A stretch of 32,523 nt of DNA from the NCBI GenBank assembly GCA_905197045.1, contig CAJJXG010000016.1, positions 1-32,523 on the forward strand, read 5' to 3'. The notes under the pieces are model-generated. The model did no database searches. It was not told where the DNA came from and saw only the letters and a list, made by a program, of their open reading frames with translations. Shown in pieces: positions 6,601-14,238 of this stretch. This stretch comes from an uncultured Caryophanales bacterium. Its GTDB lineage: Bacteria > Bacillota_I > Bacilli_A > RFN20 > CAG-826. Each line of letters opens with the position of its first letter. The first letter of the stretch is position 1. A program made the position numbers and the translations under genes.

Positions 6601-8061
6601 AACTTCTTTAATAGTTGGCTTATCTTTTACCATTTCGTTCGTAATATTTGTTAATTTTTCAACGTTTTCTGGTATCTCCATTTCAGGATTAATTAAGATA
6701 TCTAAACGGTCAATAACGAGGCCATTTTTAATCTTAACCGCGCCAAACTCAGTTATTTTATCATATTTAATACTTAAACCAGTTGATTCAAGATCGAAAC
6801 AAACATAAGTTGCATCATTTAAAGCAATCTCGCCAGAATTAACTGCTCCTTTAAAATAGTCATCAATTAAATAAAGTTCGCAACCATAAAGCAATTTAAT
6901 TCCATTGTCTTTGGCAGCTTTTTGCGCTTCAGGATAAGCTTGAACAACTCCATGATCAGTTAAAGCAATTGCTTTATGTCCCATGTGTTTAGCAAGTTTA
7001 CAATAATCCGATATACTACTAACTCCATCCATATCACTCATTTTTGAGTGTAAATGAAGCTCAACTCTTTTTTCTTCGCTCTTATCTTCACGCATTGGAT
7101 CAGGAGGTAAAGGATAAAAATAATGCCCTAAAACATATAAATTTTTACCAAAACGGTCTAAACCAACCTTCCCTTTTATTCTAATGTTCATGCCTTCTTT
7201 AATAGATGCAAAAGTTTCAGCAGGCATACTTCTTTTATTAGAAATCAAGGTAACATAGATTGCTCCGTTACTATTATTTTTATCAGCAACACCGATACTT
7301 AAAATAGTGTTTCCATTTTTAGAAGTGCGAGGATCTTTCTTTTCAAATACATAACCATTAAAATCAACGGCTCCACTATTAGAGTCTATTTGATCAATTG
7401 GAGTAAAAACATAATCGCCTCTTTTAAACATATCTTTTTGAGCGCGTTCATAAAGCATGTCTTGATAATTCTTTTCAATTTCTTTTAAAGCTTTTTCTCC
7501 AGCTTCTTCATCTATCTGCTTATTTTCTGCTTCAATGATTTCTTTTGTATATTTAATAGGCTTTTCCTCATTAAGTGTAACTTCCCCATCTTCCCAAGGA
7601 AGTTTTTCTTCTTTTACATTTAAATCAACTTTAATCTTTGAAGGATAAGAAAGAAATTCAAGAAGCATTTTTAAATCTTTTTCATGCTTAGAAAAATGCT
7701 CTTTATCTAATTCCTCATTAAAATGAATTATGATTTCATCATTTGTTAAGTCAAATCCAGCACAGCTAAATTCAACAAATTCTTGATTAAGATACCACTC
7801 ACAAATTAAAGAATAGACATCATTTTTATTAGGCTTGCTTTCATAAATAAAATTAAATTCATAGGTATAACTTGTAATATTTCTTAAGCCATTTAAAAAG
7901 CGGTCTAATAATGAAAAAGACCAAGGTGATTTTTTCTTAATTGAAAAAATAAATCGATTTGGAAAATATTTACTTTTCGTAATCGATTCAAAATCTAAAT
8001 CAAAGTCATTATAGTCTTCAATTCCAATTGAAGATAAAAAACGAATCGTTCTTTCTTGCAT
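3640..8061 (-). CDS. polC: DNA polymerase III alpha subunit, PolC type (EC 2.7.7.7)
   Basis: The main replicative polymerase of Bacillota, with built-in proofreading. The 1473 residues are in the usual range (about 1440). Order of domains: N-terminal and OB regions to about 330; first part of the PHP domain from about 334 (VELHLHSKMSDMDG, ALTDHG); inserted DEDD 3'-5' exonuclease at about 415-590 (FDLESTG, IAHNFEFDYNM, HRADYDAE); a four-cysteine zinc module near 930 (CPHC...CPDC); and the polymerase palm with GSRGSVGSS, the catalytic aspartates in PDIDLNFPTDY (about 990) and LKLDMLGH (about 1110). The exonuclease insertion between PHP halves is diagnostic of PolC rather than DnaE. The start lies 2 bases after the rseP stop with no strong ribosome site, so it is probably coupled to rseP. 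The usual proS between rseP and polC is missing. Confidence 0.98.
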   Translation of the reverse strand: MQERTIRFLSSIGIEDYNDFDLDFESITKSKYFPNRFIFSIKKKSPWSFSLLDRFLNGLRNITSYTYEFNFIYESKPNKNDVYSLICEWYLNQEFVEFSCAGFDLTNDEIIIHFNEELDKEHFSKHEKDLKMLLEFLSYPSKIKVDLNVKEEKLPWEDGEVTLNEEKPIKYTKEIIEAENKQIDEEAGEKALKEIEKNYQDMLYERAQKDMFKRGDYVFTPIDQIDSNSGAVDFNGYVFEKKDPRTSKNGNTILSIGVADKNNSNGAIYVTLISNKRSMPAETFASIKEGMNIRIKGKVGLDRFGKNLYVLGHYFYPLPPDPMREDKSEEKRVELHLHSKMSDMDGVSSISDYCKLAKHMGHKAIALTDHGVVQAYPEAQKAAKDNGIKLLYGCELYLIDDYFKGAVNSGEIALNDATYVCFDLESTGLSIKYDKITEFGAVKIKNGLVIDRLDILINPEMEIPENVEKLTNITNEMVKDKPTIKEVLPQILEFFGDSVIIAHNFEFDYNMIKEAMKVNGFGEFKQPAIDTLALSRFIYPDKQAHRLGALAKRLEVDYDSESAHRADYDAEVLANCWMALRNILIKDFHKEMLKDLEELEIPQIALKHYRGGYHATVLVKNRDGLKDLYKIVSFAHTEHMGAHPFVPRSLLTKYRKSLLVGSACFNGEVFYKSAYRNEEQLDEAIKYYDYIELQPLENYSFLINDKQVKDEENLKVLLQDIIKSANKFNKIIVATGDVHYLNPDDKIVRDVYVQNEAVGGIRHPLMTMDRLNNQKLGIFFENPDQHFRSTDEMLEAFAWLGENLAHEYVITNTNKIADICEVIEPIPDKLFTPTIDNCENLLKELCYKTAHELYGNIEDTNDEAKVFIKNRLDTELKGIIENGYSVIYYIAHKLVQKSNDDGYLVGSRGSVGSSFAATMAKITEVNALPPHYRCPHCKKVIFYKGEDIKSGYDLPEKICPDCGTKMESDGQNIPFQTFLGFQAEKVPDIDLNFPTDYQATAHQYTKVLLGEDKVFRAGTISTVQFKTAYGYVRKYFENLQINPNNIKGSVTAALAHRCEDVKRTTGQHPGGIVVIPRDYEVYDFTPVQYPAGDTDASWKTTHFDFHSIHDTILKLDMLGHVDPQALKMMSDLTHLDCRTLPLNDKKVISVFSSDEALGIAHKYMAPDNGALGLPEFGTQFVRQMLRETQPKSFSDLLIISGLSHGTDVWNNNAQDLINKGITNLRGVIGCRDDIMSYLMSCGIEGHESFVIMEKVRKGKKLSPEEVTLMKEHNVPDYYIDSCSKIKYLFPKGHACAYVMMAIRVAYYKVYYPLEFYATFFSLRCEQYDIDSMIKGIDAIHARLEEFASRKRSNNVELALSVKEEEIEKTLQLALEMCERGYKFSNIDIERSDAVNFVVDKENKALIPPFKVLDGLGENGASEIVKARKAHPFESQEDLKNRAKISEKNLKKLKELHVLDHLRENDQLSLFDFM

Positions 8062-8063
8062 TT

Positions 8064-9665
8064 TTAAAACACCATGAATATATCTTTAACAAGCACAACA
8101 ATCATGAGTAGCATTAAAAGACCAAGTCCAACAAAAGACATAATTGTTTTAAACTTGGTAGGAATTTCCCATTCAACAAAACCTTTTTCGGTTTTATCTT
8201 TTTTACCAATTGTTAAATTTACATCTTTATTTGTCGTCACTACATCTACTGCTAATTCATTTTCTTTGGCGTTTTCAGTTAATTCAAGTGGTTTATCATT
8301 AATTTTTTCTTCTTTGATTTTTTGACTTGCTTTATATTTGGCCTTTCTTACTCCATTTACTGAGCCTTCTACAATTTCAACAAGAATTTGCCATCCATCT
8401 AGACCAGGGAAAGGAAGAAGATTAAATAAGGCAAGGTTAACACTAAGTGTTCCCCAGGTATTTAAATAAGCATAAAAAGGATTATTCTGTAAGATATCAG
8501 TAGTTTGAGAAAAAATAGCTAGCGGACCACCTAATTGATCCCAGCCTTGGCCAATAAATAAACTGCCTAAAGCTTTGGCAATTAAGGTTGTTGATTGAGC
8601 CCAGTCTTCTCCAGCGACTGCAAAAGATTGCCAGCCATACCAATATTCATATTTATAAAAACTGACATTTAAAGGAAGAAAAGCGCTGCCATCACTTTCT
8701 AAGGAGATTTCACAAGGAAATAATTTTAATGTTTTATTAGCATCGTCTTCTCTTTCATATTCAATACTTTGATCAGGATTAGTTATTTTAATATCGCTTG
8801 TTGCATTTGCAAAATAAGCTTCAAACTTAAATTTATTACCACTTGTTTCTGAAGAGTGTGTATAGCGAATTGGCTCTCCATTTTCATTAAAAGAAGGAGC
8901 ACAATATTTACTGCCTTCAACTATTGGCTCACCACTTGTTTCATAAAGAAAAATATTTTTAGAAATATCAGTGTTATTTACACCTCCAGCCAAAGAATAA
9001 GATAAACTTGCAATATATTTTTTACCGCTTTCATCTCCTTCAATAGTAAAACTCCCTTCATTTAAAATATGTAAAGCTTCACTTTCTGTAGGATTAGATA
9101 AATTCTTATCACCTGCTACATAAAAAGTTCCATCACGATAATAAAAATTTGCTGGTACAAGTTGATCGTTATCAGTAAAACTTGTTTCGCTAACTAAAGA
9201 TACAATTCCAGGATTTTCCCCAACTTCATACCAAGAATTGGCCATAATTTGTGGAAAACAAGAAGCTGAAATAAAAAAGATTAAATAAGCTAAAACAAAA
9301 TTCATTATTATACCAGCTGACATAATAATGACTCTTTTATATCTAGCGACTCCAATTAAAGTTCTTTCTTTTGTAACAACAATACCTTCAGGAACGCTTT
9401 CTTCATCATCTTCACCAAGCATTGAAACATAACCGCCAAGTGGTAAAACACCAATTGAAAAAGTTGTTTCCCATTTTTCTCTTTTAATTTTTACAATTTT
9501 TGGTCCAAAACCGATTGAAAAATCAGTGCAGTAAACTTTAAAAGATTTAGCCGCAATAAAATGTCCAAATTCATGGATTGTTACAAGAACACCTAAAGCT
9601 ATAAAAAATAAAACTAGAGATAAAAGGGTGTTCCAATTAAATGAAAGTAAAACGTTAAATTGCAT
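8064..9665 (-). CDS. rseP: RseP/RasP site-2 zinc metalloprotease
   Basis: Intramembrane M50 protease that cleaves membrane-bound anti-sigma factors, signal-peptide remnants and cell-division proteins. The first helix carries LVTIHEFGHFIAA, with zinc ligands His31 and His35 and catalytic Glu32. LPLGGYVSMLGED and RVIIMSAGIIMNFVLAY follow. Near residue 415-422 NLLPFPGLDGWQIL provides the third-ligand Asp, and a last helix closes the protein (about 507-530). At 533 residues it is about 110 longer than B. subtilis RasP. The extra length is in the extracytoplasmic region (about 140-385) where a PDZ domain is expected, and in a charged cytoplasmic stretch before the last helix. The ATG overlaps the end of dxr by 11 bases. 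Gene order dxr-rseP is canonical. Confidence 0.95.
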   Translation of the reverse strand: MQFNVLLSFNWNTLLSLVLFFIALGVLVTIHEFGHFIAAKSFKVYCTDFSIGFGPKIVKIKREKWETTFSIGVLPLGGYVSMLGEDDEESVPEGIVVTKERTLIGVARYKRVIIMSAGIIMNFVLAYLIFFISASCFPQIMANSWYEVGENPGIVSLVSETSFTDNDQLVPANFYYRDGTFYVAGDKNLSNPTESEALHILNEGSFTIEGDESGKKYIASLSYSLAGGVNNTDISKNIFLYETSGEPIVEGSKYCAPSFNENGEPIRYTHSSETSGNKFKFEAYFANATSDIKITNPDQSIEYEREDDANKTLKLFPCEISLESDGSAFLPLNVSFYKYEYWYGWQSFAVAGEDWAQSTTLIAKALGSLFIGQGWDQLGGPLAIFSQTTDILQNNPFYAYLNTWGTLSVNLALFNLLPFPGLDGWQILVEIVEGSVNGVRKAKYKASQKIKEEKINDKPLELTENAKENELAVDVVTTNKDVNLTIGKKDKTEKGFVEWEIPTKFKTIMSFVGLGLLMLLMIVVLVKDIFMVF

Positions 9666-10815
9666 CTTTTAATATATATTCCTTTGTAAGTTTTCTAACT
9701 TCTTGATCTGTCTTAATTAAATCTTCAACAGTTGGGTGTTCTTTAAAAATAAACACTTTCATAATTCTATCAAGAATTGTCTTTATAGTCATATATTTAA
9801 TTTGATGATTTAAAAAAGCATTAACCAATTCTTCATTGGCTGCATTTAACGCCGCTCCATAATTACCGCCTTTTTTAAGACATTCCCAGGCATAATTAAT
9901 TAAAGGGAATTTTTTAAAATCCATCTTAAAAAATTCGTATTTATCGTAAGTATTGATTTCAACATCATTAAAACCATCTAAATTATCAGGTTTTCCTTCG
10001 TTTAAAGCATAATAAATTGGAAAGCGCATATCGCTAGGACCAACTTGAAGATAAATATCTCCATTTTTATAGCGGACCATTGAATGAACATGACTTTTTC
10101 GATCGACAATTGGCTCGATTTTACTACCATCTACATTAAATAAATAATGCGCTTCAATAACTTCAAAACACTTATTCATCATAGTAGAACTATCAATTGT
10201 TATCTTTTTACCCATTGACCAAGTTGGGTGTTTTAAGGCCTCTTCTGGAGTAATTTTCTCAAATTCTTTTTCATCTAAAAAGAAAAAAGGACCTCCACTT
10301 GCTGTAATTAATATCTTATCAATATCTTCGATTTTTTTATTATAAAGACATTTAGCAATAGCAACATGCTCTGAATCAATTGGATAAAGTTTTCCTTTTC
10401 CTTCTTTTAAAAGAGAGTTTACAATGTCTCCTCCAACAACCAAGCTTTCCTTATTTGATAAGCATAAAATCTTATTATTTTTTAAAGCTTCTAGAGTTGG
10501 TAAAAATCCAACAAAACCAATTAAAGCATTAACTACCATATCCGATGGACATTCTTTAATTATTTGAATCAATCCATCATCTCCAAAATAAAAGTGTTTT
10601 GTAGGATATTTATTTTTAAAATATTGATAATCTTTTTCATTTTTTAAACAAAAATAATCAAGATTTGCAGCTTTTTTAATTAATTCTTCAACAATTTCAA
10701 TTCTATTTCCAACTGAAATACCACGTAAAGAAAAACGCGTATTATATTTATCTATTACATCAATTGTTTGTCTTCCAATTGATCCACTTGCCCCAAGTAA
10801 TAAAACTTCTTTCAT
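9655..10815 (-). CDS. dxr: 1-deoxy-D-xylulose 5-phosphate reductoisomerase (EC 1.1.1.267)
   Basis: Converts DXP to 2-C-methyl-D-erythritol 4-phosphate with NADPH, the committed step of the MEP isoprenoid pathway, in the cytoplasm. The N-terminal Rossmann motif LLGASGSIGRQT (about 5-16) binds NADPH. The metal and substrate site is seen in PIDSEHVAIAKCL, ASGGPFF, KHPTWSMGKKITIDSST and MMNKCFEVIEAHYLF. The mobile-loop and C-terminal region is also present (QVGPSDMRFPIYYAL, AALNAANEELVNAF). The 386 residues match the family. It starts 4 bases after cdsA and overlaps rseP by 11 bases, in the conserved cdsA-dxr-rseP order. Presence of the MEP route separates this organism from Bacilli that use the mevalonate pathway. 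Confidence 0.97.
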   Translation of the reverse strand: MKEVLLLGASGSIGRQTIDVIDKYNTRFSLRGISVGNRIEIVEELIKKAANLDYFCLKNEKDYQYFKNKYPTKHFYFGDDGLIQIIKECPSDMVVNALIGFVGFLPTLEALKNNKILCLSNKESLVVGGDIVNSLLKEGKGKLYPIDSEHVAIAKCLYNKKIEDIDKILITASGGPFFFLDEKEFEKITPEEALKHPTWSMGKKITIDSSTMMNKCFEVIEAHYLFNVDGSKIEPIVDRKSHVHSMVRYKNGDIYLQVGPSDMRFPIYYALNEGKPDNLDGFNDVEINTYDKYEFFKMDFKKFPLINYAWECLKKGGNYGAALNAANEELVNAFLNHQIKYMTIKTILDRIMKVFIFKEHPTVEDLIKTDQEVRKLTKEYILKDAI

Positions 10816-10819
10816 GAAA

Positions 10820-11956
10820 TTAATATATACCAGTTGACATAAAATTCCAGTTCTTTGACATTACTTCAATAAAAAGTGACATCATAATAGAAACAATTAA
10901 AATTGAATCTAAACGATCTAAAATGCCTCCATGACTTCTTAAAGCGGTACCAAAATCTTTGATTTTGTAATATCTTTTTATAGCCGAGAATATTAAATCT
11001 CCAAAAACTGCACAAAGAGGAATCAATAAAGATAAAATAATTATGTTATAGAAATGATTAATATCAAGAATACCTGCAATAATTGGAACATTGCATAAGT
11101 CTAAAACTAAAGCAAATAAACCACTACAAACAAAAGAAATAATAATTCCACCAAAAAGACCTTCATAAGTTTTTTTAGGAGAAATACGAGGACTCATTTT
11201 ATGTTTTCCAAATAAGACTCCAATAAAATAAGCTCCAACATCATTCATACAGGCTCCAATTAACATATATAAGATAAGTAAAAATGATTGACCATATCTA
11301 AATTCTAAAGGCGCACTATAATAAGTGTAAGTTTCTCCACCAGTTAAAAAACTAGAGTAAGTAAATGGGCAATATCTTAAATAAAGTATTGATTGAAAGC
11401 CAACTGAAACAATAAAAAGCATTGTTACAAAATAGAATGCATCATGTATTGAAAAGTTTTTATCAATAATTACGTTTAAAAAGAAAAATGCCATGCAGAT
11501 AAAAAAGGAAGTCAAAGAAATACGAGGTCCATTAAACTGCGATGAAAGATCAAATACAAAACCTTCAGGATGTTGACCTAATTCAACCAGATTATTTTTA
11601 ACGATAACCCAGTAAATTAAAATAAACATCATTAAATAGGAAAAAATATAAATTAAATTAGAAAACTTATGTTCAATTGATTGAGGTGCTTTGATAATTT
11701 CGTGACACGCAATTGAGCTAGCTAAAAGAATTAAAATAGCAAAAACGTAATTACCTAAAACAATACAAGGAACACAAACAAGCACCAAAAAGATACCAAC
11801 CAAAATTCTATTTTTCATAGAATTTTTAGTATCTAAATTAAGATTATTCATGTAATGTTGTCTTTTAGTAGATAATTTGACATCTTGTGGCTCACTAATT
11901 GGAGCATCACTTACATTACTTTCACTATCTTTATTTTCTTTTTCAATATCAGCCAT
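10820..11956 (-). CDS. cdsA: Phosphatidate cytidylyltransferase (CDP-diglyceride synthase, EC 2.7.7.41)
   Basis: Makes CDP-diacylglycerol from phosphatidic acid and CTP for phospholipid synthesis at the membrane. The C-terminal signature is complete: SAIKRYYKIKDFGTALRSHG followed by GILDRLDS (S-x-x-KR-x4-KD, HGG-x-DRLD). Upstream are PRISPKKTYEGLFGG and several hydrophobic helices, with about eight membrane segments in all. At 378 residues it is roughly 100 longer than B. subtilis CdsA. The excess is a charged, soluble N-terminal stretch of about 45 residues and long loops between the early helices. It starts 8 bases after frr. uppS, normally between frr and cdsA, is not present here. Confidence 0.95.
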   Translation of the reverse strand: MADIEKENKDSESNVSDAPISEPQDVKLSTKRQHYMNNLNLDTKNSMKNRILVGIFLVLVCVPCIVLGNYVFAILILLASSIACHEIIKAPQSIEHKFSNLIYIFSYLMMFILIYWVIVKNNLVELGQHPEGFVFDLSSQFNGPRISLTSFFICMAFFFLNVIIDKNFSIHDAFYFVTMLFIVSVGFQSILYLRYCPFTYSSFLTGGETYTYYSAPLEFRYGQSFLLILYMLIGACMNDVGAYFIGVLFGKHKMSPRISPKKTYEGLFGGIIISFVCSGLFALVLDLCNVPIIAGILDINHFYNIIILSLLIPLCAVFGDLIFSAIKRYYKIKDFGTALRSHGGILDRLDSILIVSIMMSLFIEVMSKNWNFMSTGIY

Positions 11957-11964
11957 TTTTTCTT

Positions 11965-12507
11965 TTATATAGACATAATTTCGCTGTCTTTTTCCTTGAT
12001 AATTTCGTCAACTGTTTTAACAAATTGATCGGTTAATTTTTGGATAGCTTCTTCTTCTTTTTTAAGTGTATCTTCTGTGTAAGATTCATCTTTTTTAATT
12101 TTGTCCATTGCATCACGACGAATATTACGAATAGCAACTTTGCATTCTTCGCCATAGCCTTTAGCTTTTTTACCAAGTTCTTTTCTTCTATCTTCTGTTA
12201 AAGCAGGAATGATTAATCTAATTTGCTTTCCATCAACGATTGGATTAATGCCGATTTCACTAGAATTAATAGCAGCGACAATGCTTTTAATATCTCCAGC
12301 ATCATAAGGCATAATTAAAAGTTGTCTTGGTTCAGGTACTTTAACTGCTGCAATTTGATTAACAAGCATCTTTTCGCCATAATAATCACAATAAAGATTA
12401 TCTAATAGAGCCGCGTTTGCTCTTCCAGTTCTTAAAGTATTAAGATTTGTTTTTAAAGAATCGATTGATTTTTCCATCTTTTCTTTTAATTCGTCTAAAA
12501 TATCCAT
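11965..12507 (-). CDS. frr: Ribosome recycling factor
   Basis: Splits post-termination ribosomes together with EF-G. The 180 residues are close to the usual 185. Motifs are LKTNLNTLRTGRANAALLD at the N-terminus, VPEPRQLLIMPYDAG in the middle and IPALTEDRRKELGKKAKGYG in the long coiled bundle, with a lysine- and glutamate-rich final helix. It lies 3 bases after pyrH in the conserved tsf-pyrH-frr order. A ribosome site AGGAGTAA precedes the ATG inside the end of pyrH. Confidence 0.98.
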   Translation of the reverse strand: MDILDELKEKMEKSIDSLKTNLNTLRTGRANAALLDNLYCDYYGEKMLVNQIAAVKVPEPRQLLIMPYDAGDIKSIVAAINSSEIGINPIVDGKQIRLIIPALTEDRRKELGKKAKGYGEECKVAIRNIRRDAMDKIKKDESYTEDTLKKEEEAIQKLTDQFVKTVDEIIKEKDSEIMSI

Positions 12508-12510
12508 ATT

Positions 12511-13236
12511 TTACTCCTTTGTTATAGTTGTACCAAGATCATCACCTTTAATAACCTTGATAAAATTATCCATATCTTCCATAGAAAATACTCTTGTTGC
12601 AATGTCACTTTCTTTTAAAAGTTCAATGGCTTCTTTATCCATCACTTTTAAATTATTCTTTAAAACATCACTATAAGATATATTTTTAATAAATTTTGCA
12701 TTCTTGTCTTTATTTGGGTCAGCAGTGTAAACTCCATCAACTCCATTTTTACCAGCAAGAATAACATCTGCATTCATTTCAAGTGCTCTTTTAGCAACAG
12801 TAGTATCTGTTGTGATTTGTGGGCGACCTAATCCGCCGGCAAATAAAACAACAACTCCTTTATTGAAAGCCTCTTTTGCTCTATTTAAATCGTATTTTGG
12901 TGCAACATCTTCTAAAGCAAGAGAACTCATTAAAAGATTTTCAACACCTAATTTATTTAAAATGCTAGAAACTGCTTTTAAATTAATTATTGTGCCAGTC
13001 ATTCCCATATAATCGCCATCGATTGTATTGATTCCAGCTTCTTCTGCAATTCTTCCTCTAAAAATATTTCCGGCGCCACAAACTACACCAACTTTAATAT
13101 TATTTTGTATTAAAGTTTTGATTAATCCGCCGATATCATTAAGTTTTTTGGCATCCAAAATTAATCTATTAGAATTGTCTTCTAAAGCTTCACCACTTAT
13201 TTTAAGGATGACTTTGTTATACTTAAAATTACTCAT
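12511..13236 (-). CDS. pyrH: Uridylate kinase (UMP kinase, EC 2.7.4.22)
   Basis: Phosphorylates UMP to UDP as a hexamer in pyrimidine nucleotide synthesis. The 241-residue amino acid kinase fold shows VILKISGEAL at the start, VVCGAGNIFRGR, DYMGMTGTIIN for UMP binding, and the C-terminal GKNGVDGVYTADP nucleotide-site segment. The ATG at 13234-13236 is the only sensible start: no other Met lies before the conserved strand. There is no Shine-Dalgarno sequence before it. Instead an extended -10 promoter lies six bases upstream, predicting a leaderless message. Two hairpins separate it from tsf, so it has its own transcription start while keeping the conserved gene order. Confidence 0.97.
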   Translation of the reverse strand: MSNFKYNKVILKISGEALEDNSNRLILDAKKLNDIGGLIKTLIQNNIKVGVVCGAGNIFRGRIAEEAGINTIDGDYMGMTGTIINLKAVSSILNKLGVENLLMSSLALEDVAPKYDLNRAKEAFNKGVVVLFAGGLGRPQITTDTTVAKRALEMNADVILAGKNGVDGVYTADPNKDKNAKFIKNISYSDVLKNNLKVMDKEAIELLKESDIATRVFSMEDMDNFIKVIKGDDLGTTITKE

Positions 13237-13242
13237 ATCAAA

Positions 13243-13251
13243 ATTATATCA
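13243..13251 (-). promoter_or_regulatory. Extended -10 promoter of pyrH, predicting a leaderless mRNA
   Basis: TGATATAAT on the minus strand is an extended -10 box (TG-n-TATAAT). Exactly six bases separate it from the A of the pyrH ATG, so the usual start point would be that A itself. A possible -35 TTGCAC lies 20 bases further up, too far to be ideal. Confidence 0.55.
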
Positions 13252-13283
13252 AAAACTAATAATAAAGAGTGCAAAATTCATTA

Positions 13284-13309
13284 AAAATTGCATAAATCTG
13301 CAATTTTTA
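13284..13309. terminator. Second hairpin between tsf and pyrH
   Basis: AAAAATTGCA and TGCAATTTTT form a perfect 10-bp inverted repeat around a 6-base loop. With A-runs and T-runs on both sides it could stop transcription in either direction and backs up the stronger tsf terminator. Confidence 0.5.
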
Positions 13310-13336
13310 AAAAGTCCGCCCTTTGCAAGAGCGGAC
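13309..13336 (-). terminator. Intrinsic terminator after tsf
   Basis: On the minus strand GTCCGCTC and GGGCGGAC pair over a 7-base loop (one G-U pair), followed by five T. It lies 15 bases past the tsf stop and closes the rpsB-tsf operon. Confidence 0.85.
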
Positions 13337-13351
13337 CCTATTTTTTAAAAA

Positions 13352-14224
13352 TTAGTTAGCTTGTTTAGCAACTTCTTCGGCAAAATTCTCTTGTCTTTTT
13401 TCAATACCTTCACCAACTTGGTAACGGATGAATTTAACAACTGAATTACCTTTTTCTTTTAAAGCTTGAGCAACTGTCTTTTCAGGATCAAGTAAGTAAG
13501 ATTGTTCATCTAAAACAGATTCAGAGAAGAATTTGTTAACTTTACCTTCAACAATTTTCTTTAAAGCAACTTCTGGTTTTCCAGCGAGTTTTGGATCGTT
13601 TTTGCAAGCTTCAATTTGAATGTTCTTTTCGTTTTCGATTTGAGCAGCTGGGATGTCGCTAAAATGGACAAATTTAGGATTGTTTGCAGCAATATGCATA
13701 GCTAATCCTTTGCCAAGTTCAGCATCATCTTTAGCAAGTAAAACTAAAACGCCAATTTTACCACCCATATGAATATAGGAATAAACTTTTTCTTCGCCTT
13801 TTGGTTCGACAATTTCAAATCTTCTAAAGCTTAATTTTTCTCCAAGTTTAACTGTTGCATCTGTAAAAAGTGGAGCTGTTTTTTCAACTGCTTCTTCAAC
13901 TGTTTTGCAGTTTTCTTTTAAAACAGTTTCAGCACAAGCATTGACTAAATCTCTAAATGGATCTGCTTTTGAAACGAAGTCTGTTTCACAGTTAACTTCA
14001 ACAATAGAAGCTTTTCCGCATTTTTCACAATTATGAACTAAAACTAAACCTTCAGCAGCAATTCTGTCAGCTTTTTTAGCTTGTTTAGCAATACCTTTTT
14101 CTCTTAACCAATCGCAAGCTTTATCAACATCATTTTCACAAGCAGCGAGTGCATTTTTACAATCCATAATGCCTGCGCCTGTTCTATCACGTAAAATTTT
14201 AATTAATTCAACATTAACTGCCAT
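13352..14224 (-). CDS. tsf: Elongation factor Ts
   Basis: Nucleotide exchange factor for EF-Tu. The 290 residues match the family. The N-terminal domain has LIKILRDRTGAGIMDCKNAL and the LREKGIAKQAKK segment. The core shows VEVNCETDFVSKADPFRDL, which contacts EF-Tu, and the C-terminal half shows YIHMGGKIGVLVLL and LAMHIAANNPKFV. A CEKC pair just before the NCETDFV motif, with a further cysteine in it, is unusual and could bind metal. The gene lies 14 bases after rpsB with a GGAGGTAA ribosome site, forming the standard rpsB-tsf operon, and is followed by a strong terminator. Confidence 0.98.
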   Translation of the reverse strand: MAVNVELIKILRDRTGAGIMDCKNALAACENDVDKACDWLREKGIAKQAKKADRIAAEGLVLVHNCEKCGKASIVEVNCETDFVSKADPFRDLVNACAETVLKENCKTVEEAVEKTAPLFTDATVKLGEKLSFRRFEIVEPKGEEKVYSYIHMGGKIGVLVLLAKDDAELGKGLAMHIAANNPKFVHFSDIPAAQIENEKNIQIEACKNDPKLAGKPEVALKKIVEGKVNKFFSESVLDEQSYLLDPEKTVAQALKEKGNSVVKFIRYQVGEGIEKRQENFAEEVAKQAN

Positions 14225-14238
14225 ATTTTACCTCCAAA

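Noticed and set aside
13028..13348. 106-codon plus-strand ORF across the pyrH start and tsf terminator
   Set aside because: Antisense shadow of pyrH plus terminator hairpins; no ribosome site or family motif.
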